DNA of 64,000 bases, from contig JACTAT010000363.1 in the NCBI GenBank assembly GCA_014526335.1, positions 124,001-188,000 of the forward strand, given 5' to 3'. A program made the translations under genes and the position numbers. The DNA is from Chrysaora quinquecirrha (taxonomy: Eukaryota; Cnidaria; Scyphozoa; Semaeostomeae; Pelagiidae). Below are positions 1-11,789 of this stretch, in pieces. Numbering within the stretch: the stretch's first letter is position 1; each line of letters begins with the position of its first letter. The notes below the pieces were generated by a model that saw only the letters and a program-made list of their open reading frames with translations, ran no database searches and was not told the origin of the DNA.

Positions 1-1378
1 TAAACAAATTAGTCAAAAAAACAGTCGTAAAACAAAACAAACATGATCAAACTAATTACGCGCAGTTAAAACGATTAATAAATTGCACAAAAATACAATT
101 ACTTATTGGATAACATTTGTGTCTATTATATCAGTTTCCTATCATTGAATAATTAGACTTCGATTCCAGATATAACCGACGATATTTCTAAAACACTAAA
201 CTGTCCTGCCCTCAGCTTCATCAAGGCTGATTGAAACATAAAAAAGCTATTTCGAAAACACACTATATGGGCACCAAACACAATATGATACAATGCAAAA
301 TACAATACAATTGAAGCATCCACAAAAGAAAAGTCGCTTCTTTTCAACTTTTCCATCACATATCTGCAGTTTTCTGTTCCAGACTTACCAATATCCCCTT
401 CTGTCTACTCTCCTCCCCTGTCCAGTCCTTTTCCTCGCATAAGCTGGGTTCCTTGTCGTCTTTCGCATTTTCTCTTTGTTCTTCATTGACTTCTCCTTTT
501 AAGTTCTTCTTTCTCCTCCCTTTCCTTGTCTTATGTTCTTAAATTTTCAGAGTTTTCTTTCTTTATCTTGCCTCTTTCTCTTTGCATTTTCTTAGCTGTT
601 CCTTGTATTTCTGATCGTTTTGTACTGTTTTATTTCTTTGCTATTGTAAGTCATTTTGCAATCTCCTGATTTAGTTTTTCAACTGGCTCACTTCATCTCT
701 TTGATTTTCAGCTTCTTCTCATCTCTTGGCTTAAAGCCTCCTTGTCTTTCTGACAACATCTCTCACATCTCCAGTGTACACTGGCATCTTCTTCTGCTTC
801 CTCGATACGTGTCATCCATTTGTGTACTATATCCAGTTCTGTACTTTCATCTTGTTGGCTCAATGCTCATGATCACGTCAACGGCATCACGACCACTTAT
901 TCCTGGTACCACTTCACAACGATTTACTAAGGTAGGACGGTATGTGATAAACAGGGAAAAAATGTTTGATTTACTAGTGGGCAAGCTCACAACTTGATTT
1001 ACTCAATGTTCATCAAGGAAGTTTATGAAAATTTTCATTCATATCTTTAATGTTTTAATGCCCTATGATTTGACTTCTTTGTCGATCAATAATATCTGGC
1101 AGATTGAAGTCACCCATAACCATAAGATCGCTTGCTTGCTTTTTTTCGTGAATTGTTCATGATATGTAGGGTTTCAAAACCAGTGCATGGGGATTAAGAA
1201 ATAAAAGGCCAAAATAACTGAAGAAAGAAATTTGAGTTAATATGATAAGACATCGTTTTGAATAGATCTAATGATATCAAAATAATCTGTACAATAACCC
1301 CAAGGATCCTGCTTTGATCCCCCGTTGTTGATTTTATTTGAAAGATGTGAAAAATGTTCCGAATTCTCGAAAGCTTCA
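1..1378. other. No recognisable gene or element
   Basis: AT-rich sequence with short chance reading frames only. I see no splice-flanked exon with a familiar protein, no tandem array and no clear terminal repeat. A pyrimidine-rich stretch lies at about 380-620. It could be old intergenic DNA or the flank of the LINE remnant that follows. Confidence 0.5.
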
Positions 1379-1800
1379 ATGCATGTAGATGACAAAGCAT
1401 TGCAGAATTGATGAATCTGAACAGGCTAAGAGTAAACCACAAGAAAACAGAATAAATGATTATTGGACATACTCAGCGAGTGAATAACATTAAGGTGGCA
1501 CAACCTATGATGGTTAATGGTTTAAGAATAAAACGCGCTGGAAGGACCAAGTCACTAGGAATCACTGTTGATCAAAATCTCTGCAGGATTGACTTATTTA
1601 AAAATGTCAAAAAAATTCGGGGACTTGGCGTCTATAATGTTAAAAAGCATCTTGCCACACCTCAGCTGTAATGTGTACCATTCGCTAAGAGAAAGTCACC
1701 TACGATATGCTGACATTGTTTGGGGCAGTTTATCCAGTTGTAAAGTGGAGTCTCAGTGGATTGAACAGGCTAGAATAGCTGGACTTGCAACTGGTTAAAT
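1379..1800 (+). pseudogene. LINE reverse transcriptase remnant (CR1/L2-Jockey type)
   Basis: A decayed piece of a non-LTR reverse transcriptase. A degenerate catalytic box (MHVDD, cf. YADD) at 1379 is followed by a stop, then NRLRVNHKKTE and, after another stop, IIGHTQR. Next come IKRAGRTKSLGITVDQNL and, after a frame change, SHLRYADIVWGSL near 1690-1730. These blocks appear in the same order in the better preserved LINE at 7597-8735 on the other strand. Sequence between the catalytic box and the NRL block is deleted. There are several stops and at least one frameshift, so it is non-functional. The 3' limit is unclear; sequence after about 1800 no longer matches. Confidence 0.75.
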
Positions 1801-2114
1801 GACATATAATTACATTGGACCGAAAGCTGTACCCTGAGAATTTGCGAATATTACAAAATGAGAATCATGAACTCCAACTAGATTACAAGAAACAACTTGA
1901 AGCTCAATATTCCAAGATACAACTTAGATTTTACAGTAATGCATCGTGTGTCAGGAAACTGCCTACACTAGGTCATTTTAAACCGCCAAAACTATTAACA
2001 TTATTCAATGGAAAAACAACTCTTTTATATGTAATATTTTTGGACAGTATTCTTTTTATTTTGGTCCATTTTAGCTATTATTACTTTTTCTCTTTGTTGG
2101 ACTATCGTGTATAA

Positions 2115-3388
2115 ATATCAATAAAATGAAAATACCATTAAATATGAGGTCCTTGAGTGTGCCAAAACATAAAGAAGGACTGGAAGCCTATTGTCCTAAT
2201 TTCTTTTGTTCTATTGAATTCGGCCGCACAACTTGAACGGGCAAATTATTTCGGTCATGTGACCTACCTGAGAGGACAAGCTTCGAGAATCGACTGCAGA
2301 AGAAATCAGGAAAGCTTTGGAACGACGAGAAATGTTAAATTTATTATTTTAATTAAGACGTCTCTCCCGATACCGACATATAAGAATCAGAGCAAAATTT
2401 CAGTCAGGAGAGTTTTGCTAGGCTTTTTAAGCAGAAAAAAGGCAGTCCTACTAGCTCTAATTTTAGCTACAATGAATAACTTTAACTAAAAAAGCGGCAA
2501 ACACCATCCCAACCCTAAAACTAGACTTTGGATAGGAAAATTCATTCGTTTCTGAATATTTTCGTATCTTATATTGGTTGGTATTTTTCGCCAGCTTTCC
2601 TCTTCGAAAGACTTGTACCCGAATCGATCACAACACCCTTCAAAAACTCGGCAGAATTTGAAGACTTCTGATTGGAAGAAAACACAGCTATTGGGAAAGA
2701 AGGGGGGGGGGGAGAAACTCTCAATTGAGAGAGAAAAATAGAAACTACTGACTGAAATTCTACCTGTGAGTTACTCCCACATCGATAAAAACTGCACGCA
2801 GCTTGCATGGAGCCTCGAACGAGGAACATTTAACTATTAAAAGGTGTACGCGATTTCAAGGGAGTGACCGGCCCCTCGGCTTCAAAGTTTGAGGCTCAAA
2901 CGCCTCAGATTCCTCTCACAGAAAGTTCCCACATCTGTTATCTCTACTCTTTAGGCTTCTCACAGGAAATAAAAAGTTTTCCGGCTGAAATATTCACTCA
3001 GTAGAAATCCGTAGAAACTGCGAGAGGGGTTGAGAGATTGTTTCCGTGACGTCCACCGATGTGAGAACGTTCTTTTGGGAAAAATAAGCCAAATTCTCCG
3101 GATAAAGAAACAACACATCATGTTAAAGTTTATGCACAGCCAATGGGTATAATATTTAAATTTAAAACAGCGAGTTTTGCAGAGAAATCAAGCCTAGGAC
3201 ATAAAGCAAACATACAAACAATGCACTCGCAGTAGTCAGATTTTCAGTCAAATTTAAATATCTTTTGGAGATTGGATTTTAAATACTAGTAAAACTGGAA
3301 TGTACCTTTCCTAGTTTCCTTTTTAATTTCTATTTTCGTTCTATTCCACCAATTTTTGCAGATATAGTGGGATGGTGGCAGTTATCTA
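2115..3388. other. No gene seen
   Basis: Contains a G homopolymer tract near 2702-2712 and short chance reading frames. No recognisable protein, RNA gene or element boundary. The next recognisable feature is the pogo-like element at 3391. Confidence 0.4.
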
Positions 3389-3390
3389 TA

Positions 3391-4031
3391 CAGTTGACAT
3401 CCGTTATCTCGACTGCCCGCTATCTCCAACATTCGCTGTCTCGAACCAAATTTTCTGCTGAACTGGATAAAGAGACAGGCTGAAAATATGTATAAGTTCG
3501 CCTAGCGGAAATGGCAGCAGCTAAGTGATATGCTGCCCATGTATACAATAGATGAAACTCAGAAACTTCGATGGATTTCCAGTATGAGAGTCTTACCGTG
3601 CTGCTATCGAAAGAAAGACCTTGATCAATGATGATTTGTTCCTAAAGAAATCGGTACAAAAGCTTGACAGGAAATTCCTGGAAGAAAGAAGCTGTTCTCT
3701 TTCAGAACTCCCTTCCCACCCAGATGTGATGCCTGTAATCTCTGCTTGTTTTAAGCGCACGGAGATGTGCTGCATCGCCATTATCTCAATTTCAACGAAA
3801 GTAGGGATGAAACTCAAATGAAAGTAGATGAGCTTTGACTCCTATGTAAAAAATACCAGACTTGTTTGATGAAATTTGGGATCAGTAACCCTGCACGTTA
3901 ATCGGGGTTCCTTTTCTGACTTAAGAACTATAATTTTTTATATTTATATGGGATATCCGTTATTTCGAACATTCGCTATCTCGAACAAATTCCAGTGTCC
4001 CTTGAGAGTTCGAGATAGCGGATGTCAACTG
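3391..4031. mobile_element. pogo/Tigger-like MITE with TA target duplication
   Basis: A 641-bp element bounded by terminal inverted repeats beginning CAGTTGACATCCG and continuing CGCTATCTCGA or CGTTATCTCGA at both ends. It is flanked by TA (3389-3390 and 4032-4033). TA duplication and a CAG start are typical of the pogo/Tigger branch of Tc1/mariner; that assignment is family knowledge. Subterminal copies of a TATCTCGAAC-like motif recur at both ends. No transposase domain can be read in the interior, so it is a non-autonomous copy. Confidence 0.75.
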
Positions 4032-4504
4032 TATTATCGTATTGCAGTAATTCCTTCCATCAGTGAATGGCCAAATGCTTTTGATTCCAGGACAAACGAA
4101 ACAAAGCTTTTACCGCTACCATTGTACCGCAAATCGTCAATGCAGTCAATATTGCTGTTTACAACATAACATATGCTTTGGAATAGGGGATGAGTCAGTG
4201 AGCGGGAGTGAGAGGAAGTTACCTTGCCTAGGCCAATAAAATGGGGGGTGCATACTAAATTTGATCTTTACAGCATGAAGCACGAGCATGGTGTCGACTG
4301 CCGCTCACTTGCATGGGCGATAAGTCAGTTTACTATGACTGCAGCTCAGATGCAATCTAAAGATCGAGATGCCTACCATTCAAAACAGCAATGTCTTTCA
4401 ACTTCATATCAGCTGTTGCTCGGAGTGGGACTCGAAATTTTTAATGAAAAAAAATGGACAGCGACATTAATATTTGGGTCACAATAAACAAAATCTAGCC
4501 TCTA

Positions 4505-4923
4505 AGGGCCTGTTTATATGGGGAAAATCATCCCACCTTCCAGCCCTGTAGCTGAAAGGTGAGATCTCACCTTCCAATACAAATCTTTGTGATTTTCATC
4601 TTCTGTTTATATGGAAAACGTTTCATCCCGGTCAGGTGAGATTTCACTCGTTGAGAGGTGGGATCTCACCTGGGTGGGATGAATTTTTCTCATATAAACG
4701 CTGGAAGGTGGGAGGAAAGCTGGACGGTGGGATGAAATTGCTCATTATGCGCAAGCGCCAGACATAATCCTATTGTCTGAGAAAATTAAACAAAAGCGCA
4801 AATATTAGGCAAGTGGCTGGAAGGTGGGATGTAATTCTACATGTAAACTCTTGAAAAATTTCGTCTCACTGCTCAGCTGATGGGCTGGAAGGTGGGATGA
4901 TATTGTCCATATAAACAGGCCCT
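4505..4923. mobile_element. MITE with 17-bp inverted ends and TA duplication
   Basis: A 419-bp element with inverted ends AGGGCCTGTTTATATGG at 4505 and its exact complement ending at 4923. The dinucleotide TA flanks both sides (4503-4504, 4924-4925). The interior is made of short repeats around GGTGGGAT and AGATCTCACC in both orientations, so a transcript would fold strongly. No coding capacity. The superfamily is not certain from the ends alone. Confidence 0.8.
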
Positions 4924-5245
4924 TAGTATAAGAAAAATCTATCCCACTAACCAGAAAATTTGTAGAAGTTAGGTGCTTTTCTGTCTTCCAAAATTCCATG
5001 ACAGGACTGAGGAATTCTTAAATTACTTGAATATGTATACACGAATGCTGACAAAATACTCTGAAAAGTAAAGAAAACGAATAAATAGGCAAGATTCATT
5101 CTGAAGATGATTCTTAAGAAAAAGAATCACCCAGAAACAAAAATATGCAATGGTTTACTCAAACAGATTTCAAGAAATAAAAACTAATTTCTTTCAGTTT
5201 GTCAAATGTAGAACACACGTTCTCAACTTGGCATATGAGCCACAG

Positions 5246-5746
5246 ANNNNNNNNNNNNNNNNNNNNNNNNNNNNNNNNNNNNNNNNNNNNNNNNNNNNNN
5301 NNNNNNNNNNNNNNNNNNNNNNNNNNNNNNNNNNNNNNNNNNNNNNNNNNNNNNNNNNNNNNNNNNNNNNNNNNNNNNNNNNNNNNNNNNNNNNNNNNNN
5401 NNNNNNNNNNNNNNNNNNNNNNNNNNNNNNNNNNNNNNNNNNNNNNNNNNNNNNNNNNNNNNNNNNNNNNNNNNNNNNNNNNNNNNNNNNNNNNNNNNNN
5501 NNNNNNNNNNNNNNNNNNNNNNNNNNNNNNNNNNNNNNNNNNNNNNNNNNNNNNNNNNNNNNNNNNNNNNNNNNNNNNNNNNNNNNNNNNNNNNNNNNNN
5601 NNNNNNNNNNNNNNNNNNNNNNNNNNNNNNNNNNNNNNNNNNNNNNNNNNNNNNNNNNNNNNNNNNNNNNNNNNNNNNNNNNNNNNNNNNNNNNNNNNNN
5701 NNNNNNNNNNNNNNNNNNNNNNNNNNNNNNNNNNNNNNNNNNNNNN
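5246..5746. other. Assembly gap (run of N)
   Basis: About 500 undetermined bases, a conventional scaffold gap. Reading frames that cross it are artefacts. The sequence to its left (4930-5245) shows no recognisable feature. The sequence to its right starts inside a gypsy pol fragment on the minus strand. Confidence 0.98.
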
Positions 5747-6770
5747 TCTGCAGGTCTCACCTCTGGTTTTTCATTCGTACTGATCCAATGTTTAACAGAT
5801 GAAATATCTTGATCTAAATCCTGAAGCTCTTTGAAGTCCTCTGTGGACCAAATAGAAACTTTAATACTATTAACAGGCGCACGAGAAAGTGCATCTGCAT
5901 GATTCATAGCAGTGCCTGGCTTATGTATAATCACATAATCATATTGCTCTAGTTTTAGAATCCACCTTGCCAACTTTCCATTTGGATGCTTGATATTACG
6001 TAGCCACTGTAATGCCTTATGATCAGAATAAACTGTAACTCTTCTACCAAAAACATATGCATGAAAATACTGAAGCGCCCAAACTATAGCAAATGCCTCC
6101 TTTTCGGTAGTAGTCCAGTTTCTTTCAGCAGGTGAAAATGCTTTGGAAGCATAAGAAATTACTCTTTCGTCTCCATCTCCTTTCTTTTGGGCTAAGACAG
6201 CTCCTATCCCAACATCGCTTGCATCAGTATACAAGATGAAATCAGCATCATTATCCGGAAATGCTAAAATAGGGCAAGTTGATAATTGCTCTTTCAGTAT
6301 TTTGAAGGCATTTTCACAGTGAGCAGGCCAAACGAATGCAACATCTTTCTGCAATAGCTTATTTAGCGGAGTCGCTATGTCACTAAAACCTGAGATGAAT
6401 CGACGGTAGTACTAAACAAGACCCATAAAACGTCACAACTCAGTTAAATCTCTTGGTTGCGGATACTCAGATACGGCTCTAGCTTTCGCAGGATCTGGAC
6501 CAAGTCCTTCATTTGAAATGACAAAACCAAGGTATTTTACACTGTCACGTGCAAAGAAGCATTTAGCTGGTTTAAGCTGAAGACCTGCATTCCTGATAGC
6601 CTCCAAAACTTCTTTCTAATTGCTCAAGTGCTCATCAAAGTTCTTTCCAGTTATCAAAACATCATCTAAATACACTAGGCATTTCTTTGGTGATAAACCT
6701 TGTAAAACCTTTTGCATTAGTCTTTGAAAGGTTGGCACTGCATTAGAAGCAAAAGGATAATTACGATACG
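5747..6770 (-). pseudogene. Ty3/gypsy retrotransposon pol fragment: reverse transcriptase and RNase H
   Basis: Read from 6770 downward, the first part is the end of a Ty3/gypsy reverse transcriptase, with FQRLMQKVL, the catalytic box VYLDDVLI and the thumb block YYRRFI. It continues into the RNase H domain, with LYTDASDVGIGAVL, WTTTEKEAFAIVWAL, VYSDHKALQWL and HADALSR. RNase H runs to the start of the tether to integrase and is cut by the N gap. Two in-frame TAG stops interrupt the RT part (complement of 6616-6618 and 6412-6414). Homology ends abruptly at about 6770, where RT motifs upstream of FQRLM are missing. It is a dead fragment; the RNase H stretch is intact for roughly 200 codons. Confidence 0.92.
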
Positions 6771-6779
6771 AGATATCGG

Positions 6780-7160
6780 GTATCCAGGAACAAAGAAATA
6801 GAGTTAAGAGATATTGTGCTTTATAAGAACCCAGTAGCGAGAGGACTTAGTCAAAGTATCTAGGACCCTATCGTGTCATCAGTAAAATAGAAGGAAACTG
6901 TGAGATTGAATCTGCCTCTGATGGGAAAAGGAAATTTGTACATTTTGAAAAGATTTAGTCCAGCTGATATTGTCTTGGATGATTTGAGTATTAACGAAGA
7001 AGTCAATGATATTGATGAAAATGAATCTGAAGAAGAGGATGATCTTCTTGTGAATTATAGACGCAGAATCGAACAGAATGATGGGAATCAAAGATATAAC
7101 TTGCGACGTGACAGACATCTGCCAGAGAGGTATGGAATATACCTAATACTGACTATTAAT
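6780..7160 (+). pseudogene. Ty3/gypsy pol C-terminal tail (GPY/F module)
   Basis: The plus strand carries the integrase C-terminal module YLGPYRVISKI, followed after about 25 codons by FVHFEKI and then, in a shifted frame, FSPADIVLDDL. An acidic stretch and a basic RRDRHLPERYG end it near 7160. This arrangement (GPY/F module, acidic linker, basic R-rich end) closes the Pol of many gypsy elements. It is opposite in strand to the RT/RNase H piece at 5747-6770, so the two are different insertions or a rearranged one. One frameshift and an absent integrase core show that it is broken. Confidence 0.8.
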
Positions 7161-7322
7161 TGTATATAGGAGTGTTAAAGGAAACGGACCTTCGCATATA
7201 TTAAAAAAAGAACACAAAAAATAGACTTCACTTGTTTTGTTGTTGTATTCATATTTCATTCTATGTAATCAGTTAGGTTTGACTTATATTTTGAGAGCTA
7301 ACATTTGTTTTAGTAGAGGGAG

Positions 7323-7525
7323 TGTGGAGGAGTACTAGGAGGTCTGGGACGAGACTGTGAGGAATGTGAACGCGTGGTCGTAACGAGGAGTAGTTGGTGA
7401 AGTGGGTTAAAATTTTCGTTGAAATAAGAAGTTGTTTTAAGTGAAATATAGAATTTGATTGTAGAAAAAAGGAAAGTATTGGAAGATAAATACGCTTGTT
7501 TATATTTTTACTCTTACTTCATCAC
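7323..7525 (+). repeat. Probable 3' LTR of the gypsy copy upstream
   Basis: A purine tract (AGTAGAGGGAG) ends at 7322, directly followed by TGTGGAGGAG. The block ends with ...CTTCATCACA at 7525, giving TG...CA ends and about 203 bp. It follows the Pol tail at the expected distance (about 170 bp). No matching 5' LTR is visible in the window, so the call rests on structure alone. Confidence 0.55.
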
Positions 7526-7596
7526 ACGATACTCTTTCAGCAAATTAAAATACATTCTTAGTAAATCATATAGATATAAATGGGTATACATGCTAA

Positions 7597-8193
7597 CTAA
7601 TTACACCTAGCAGTGATGCTGTTCTTCCATCCAAGGGGTCGTTTGAGACCTAGTTTGAAGCCAGTTAGAGAATTACTTGTTCTAATACTGACTGGGATCT
7701 CATTCCAGACCTTAGCGGCAGAAAAATGAAAACTGCGTTTCGCATATTCAAGCCTAGCTCTAGGAATTTGAAGGTCGAGGTAGTTTCTTGTTCCGTAAGC
7801 GCATAACATTGATCTTTGGGTGAATTTATTCTTAAGTTTGTCTGGACAAAGACCATGAATGATTTTGTAAGTCACCACTGCTTTTTCAAAGAACAAGATG
7901 TCTCGTATCGAGAGCCATTGAGACGCCCAGGCATCTTTGTATTTTGCGGACTGAATAATGCCTTTAGCTCGTGTTTGAAGACATTGTAAGTGCTCTAATT
8001 TTGTTTGGGTTAGGCTGTCCCATACAACACTGCAATAGCGGAGGTGGCACTCGAGAAGTGCTTTGTACACTCGCTCGAGCTTACTTTGCGGAAGGATATT
8101 TTGAAGTTTTCTTAGCGAAGCTAAGCCTCCTACCAGTTTGCTCTTGGTGGCTGTATAATGCTCTTTCCAAGACAAGGATTCATCGATTTGCAT
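7597..8193 (-). pseudogene. LINE RT C-terminal region
   Basis: The last part of the same LINE protein, separated from the palm by a frameshift. It contains LGMQIDESLSW, ECHLRYCSVVWDSL, TRNYLDLQIPRARLEYAK and SFHFSAAKVWNEIPVSIR, ending with a stop near 7597. This C-terminal arrangement is usual for CR1/L2-Jockey type elements in invertebrates. The equivalent region, more decayed, occurs at 1480-1740 on the plus strand. Confidence 0.85.
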
Positions 8194-8255
8194 CCCCAGA
8201 TATTTGGTTTTCGTTACACGTTTAATGCTTTCGTTATTTAGCCAGATATCTCATT

Positions 8256-9340
8256 TCAAATTCTACCTAGTTGGCGTTGATGGCTTATTAACATGAATTC
8301 ACTTTTGCTGGCATTTAGACTCAGTCTGTTAGAATTCATCCATTTTGATATATTTTCCAGCTCATTATTTACCTCTTCAAGGAGATGTTCGAAGTCCGAG
8401 GATGCCGATGTTACACATGTATCGTCAGCATACATATTCGGGGACATGTTTTCTAGGCAGTTTTCAAAATCATTCATATAGATCATAAGTGGAATACCAC
8501 AAGTAACTGAACCTCTTGATGACTGCTTCCCCTTGAAAATGCAGAATTGTTTCCTGTCGGTAAAGTACGAGAAGAACCAATCGGATGCTAACCTGCTTAT
8601 CCCATCAACTTTTAGTTTATCTAATAGGATGCTATGGTTTACGGTATCAAAAGCTTTTTTCAGGTCTAAGAATATACTAATGTTGACTATTCCTTTATCT
8701 ACATTCTCAAACCATGGGTCTACAAAATTCAACAAGGAAGATATTGTACTATGAAGCTTTTGATACGCAAATTGATTTTTGAGAGACAGTGCTGAGTTTT
8801 GAGATGCTCATATAATTGATTATGAGCGATTCTCTCAAAAATTCTCGAAGTGACTGGGAGCACCGAAATTGGTCTATAGTTGCTAAGATCAGATTTATTA
8901 CCAGCTTTGAAGACTGGAGCAACCCTAGCTAATTTCGAATCTGCAGGAAAAATTCCCTTTCGACAAGACGCATTGAAGATCAAAGTTAAGGGCTTAGAGA
9001 CAAGCTTGATTGCGTCTTTCAATATCTTTACGGGAATATTATCCGGGCCTGGTGATGTGGAGCTTTTGAGCTCTAAGATGGCTTCTTCTACTTGTGCTGT
9101 AGAGGTTGCTTTGAATCTGAATTGCAATATAGGCCTATTAGTATCCAAATAATATGTGGGGTCGCTAGAAATGTCTTGTGGTATTACTTTTTCTAAACTG
9201 GGCCCAACCGTAAGGAAATGCTTATTAAATGCTTCAGCAATTTCATTCGGCTTTTGTAAGTCATGCCCCTTGTAGGTTACACTGCTGGCTTCAGTCCATT
9301 TAGACTGTTTGTTCAGTACCTTATTTACAGTTTCCCACAT
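8256..9340 (-). pseudogene. LINE reverse transcriptase with motif B deleted
   Basis: Finger and palm blocks are clear: SPGPDNIPVKILK, LARVAPVFKAGNKSDLSNY with RPISVLPVTSRIFE, then (after a frameshift near 8740) FLDLKKAFDTVNH and the catalytic MYADDT. Between VTCGIP and LMIYMND the stretch that should hold the QGSxLGP motif (motif B) is missing, an in-frame loss of roughly ten codons. The catalytic aspartates remain, but without motif B the enzyme could not work. The frame continues to LNASKSEFMLISHQRQL. Confidence 0.88.
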
Positions 9341-9656
9341 AGCCTTAGGATTAGTACAATTCTCTCTAAAAGGCCACGATAGTAGCTCTGCATGCTGTTC
9401 CGTATCTCACGAGTGACCTGATTTCTTAATTTTTATATTGAGACCAATACAAAGTGTTTGTCTCAGCTCTCTTCTTTGTAAGATCACGCAATCTCATTAA
9501 ACGTCTAAGCTCTGGTGTGATCCAGGGTGCATAATCGTTTCTTACTTTTCTTCTTCTTAGAGGTGCGTGAAGTCCCAGAAGAGAACTGAGAATTTTGTTG
9601 AACTGGGAGGCCATGAGATTCGGGTTGAAGTTAGTTTTGCAGAAACGATATCCCAA
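9341..9656 (-). pseudogene. LINE linker between endonuclease and RT
   Basis: Reads LHAPLRRRKVRND and APWITPELRRLMRLRD, the basic segment that typically joins endonuclease and reverse transcriptase in CR1/L2-type elements. It is out of frame with the domains on both sides. No independent function is expected. Confidence 0.7.
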
Positions 9657-10389
9657 TCTATGGCCGATAATTCCTTGAGAAATGAGTCTTGGTTATAGTA
9701 TCTCAGGCTACGGGTCTCCTCGATTCTTGATTGCTTATTCAGCATTCTGTCCGCGTTGAGTTTTCTTATCGCATAGATTAGAAAGTGATTAACCATACCA
9801 AGGCGAAGAACCCCTGAACTGAGGATATAATTAGGGCGGTTTGTTGCAAAGTGGTCTATGAGGCTCTTGCTGGTGATTAGACCATTTTCAGTTTCTTTGC
9901 TCGCCACCCTAGTGTATTCTGTTATTTGCTGCTGAAGCTGAAACTTTGCGTAGATAGCTTTCAAGCTTCTAGTACTGCACTCTTTTGATGCTTTCAGGCC
10001 GCAGTTTGTATCACCAAGTATTTTGATTTCCTTACCCTCTGTATCTAAAGCAGATATCAGATTGTTCAGGGCCAGTAAGCTCTCTTCATCTTTATCAGAT
10101 GTTGGAGGTCTGTACCAAAAAACAAGGAAAAAGCTTTTCGCATGGATGGGGGCTATTTTAATGACGACAGTTTCCAGCTTTGCATCATCTACGTCATATC
10201 TACGCTTATGAGGGATGTTGTCTTTGACAAGGATGGCAACCCCTCCCCATTGAGATTTCGATCTTTCCTGTGAATCTCATAGCCTTCAAGTTCAATTTCA
10301 TAATACTTAACAGTTTTATCTAATCTTGTTTCGTTAAGCCCTAGGATATGAAATTTGTGCTCGCTAATTACGAATTCGAGTTTATGAAT
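9557..10389 (-). pseudogene. LINE endonuclease domain (EEP family)
   Basis: From 10389 downward the frame reads FVISEHKFHILGLNETRLD, containing the ILGLNETRL block with the metal-binding Glu. After a one-base frameshift near 10245 come GGVAILVKDNI, FFLVFWYRPP and the active-site block ILGDTNC. The frame then stays open to about 9557, well upstream of its first methionine. A DHFATN block ending the nuclease domain lies near 9860. These are the conserved blocks of the exonuclease/endonuclease/phosphatase fold that nicks target DNA. The beginning of the domain is missing. Confidence 0.85.
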
Positions 10390-11012
10390 GCTTCATCGTA
10401 ATCTGATGTTGCCTTGCCCATTTCTGCCATACGAAGAAGAGTCAGAAAAACCTCCAGAAACTCGTCCTCGTCGCCTAGCGTCTACTTCTAGCAATCAACG
10501 TCAATCAAATTCTGTTGTCGAGTCAGAAGAAGAAAGGGTAGCGGATGATTACGAATTTGACCTAAGCCTTGACCCAAATCAACTTACTGAAGTTACGCGA
10601 CATATTCATATCTACGATCCACCTTCGGAAGTGGCCGATAATCGAGATGCAGAGTTACATTCTCAGATACAAAGTGCAGAATTCAGATTATGAAACAGAG
10701 GAACAGCGAGATAACGAGGAACCAAATCTTGTAACAGCTGATACCGCTAATACACCTTCGGACCTGTCAACGCAACCACATGTTACCCAACGACCTCAAA
10801 GAATACGTAACCCACCTTTGATGTTTTCATATTATGGATTAGGTCAACCTGCAGACATACGCGCACGAATTCAACCAATAATGCTGCAGATGTACCCCCC
10901 GCAAGTCATGTACAACACTTCAATGAATAATCCAAGATACTTCGGTCCACAAATGAACGCATTTGTACCACGTGGATTTGTACCACCGATATATTTACCG
11001 ATTCATTAACAT
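10388..11012 (+). pseudogene. Gypsy-type Pol C-terminal tail, second copy
   Basis: Two overlapping frames (10388-10693 and 10569-11009) are one protein with a one-base frameshift near 10680. The first is acidic and Ser-rich (ETRPRRLASTSS). The second holds the basic block TQRPQRIRNPPLMFSYYGLG, then a Pro/Tyr/Met-rich end. R-rich plus PP...YYGLG endings are common at the very C terminus of Ty3/gypsy Pol. The integrase core is absent: the sequence starts exactly where the LINE 5' end stops. It is followed by a purine tract and an LTR-like block. Confidence 0.65.
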
Positions 11013-11385
11013 CCTGAAATATTGAACAGCGATTTACGTAATATTCTACGATTATTTGAACAGCGATTTCCGCACCTACGTTGATTTTACATTTGTATTT
11101 ACTCGTTTTGAAGAAAAACAAAAAAATTGAGATCATAATACTATATCGCTTCCCGAATATTGCTGTATTCAAGACTTATTCGACAATCGTTGATGAATTG
11201 AAATTATGCTGCGCAGCTTGACATTTGAATTATACGTCGTTACTGCTGATCAATGGCTTATATTGTCAGTGGAAGGGATTCTTGAATTTGATTAAGAAGA
11301 TTTGAAGAAGACGTGTTCGAAGAACTTTGTAGATTAATTAGTTTTACTAGGAATGTCAGGAGACATTTATTTTAGAGGGGGAGAG

Positions 11386-11774
11386 TGTGAGGGCTCTTAC
11401 CACCCCATGGTTTTACCCCCGTTTGAAATTTTATAAGATTGTATTTTTGACGCTTGCAGGAGTGGCGTGCTGAGATGAATTAAAGAGAGAGAAATGGAAG
11501 CAGTCCTTGTTAGGTTGTCATGCCTAAGATTTGTTTTCTTTTAGTATTATAAATTGCAATATAGCTTGTGGATCGATGTAACCTTTTTTGTGTATAATTT
11601 GTCTGCCGGAATACGCCACAAACCCGACTTTGTTATCTCGATCCATTTGATTTGAAATAAAACTTAGGATAAAACTCCATTCTGAAAAACGTAGGACGAA
11701 TTATGATTTAGTTATCACGATCTATTTATTTAGTTATCCCAACTTGTTTTCTTTAGCAGTCTTATCATTATTAC
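11386..11774 (+). repeat. Possible LTR after the second Pol tail
   Basis: A polypurine tract (AGAGGGGGAGAG, about 11374-11385) is followed by TGTGAGGGCTC. A candidate end with CA is ...ATTATTACA at 11774, giving about 389 bp. An AT-rich TATA-like block (AGTATTATAAATTGC) lies near 11543. The end is uncertain because a small tandem repeat (TTAACCA) follows. No second copy is visible in the window. Confidence 0.4.
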
Positions 11775-11789
11775 ATTAACCATTAACCA

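Larger units (their letters stand above)
7530..10389 (-). mobile_element. LINE retrotransposon, CR1/L2-Jockey type, 5'-truncated and mutated
   Basis: A minus-strand non-LTR element with, in order, an apurinic-type endonuclease (from 10389), a linker, a reverse transcriptase and a C-terminal extension ending at about 7597. The short 3' untranslated region reaches roughly 7530. The 5' end is cut inside the endonuclease, where a gypsy Pol tail on the other strand begins. Frameshifts occur near 10245, 9640, 9400, 8740 and 8260. It lies between two gypsy Pol/LTR pieces, so several insertions have been nested here. Confidence 0.88.

Noticed and set aside
3593..3821. Overlapping frames inside the pogo-like element
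   Set aside because: No transposase motif on either strand; the region lies within a short non-autonomous element.
5150..6354. Reading frames running through the N run
   Set aside because: Frames across undetermined bases are meaningless; only the part from 5747 rightward is supported as gypsy pol.
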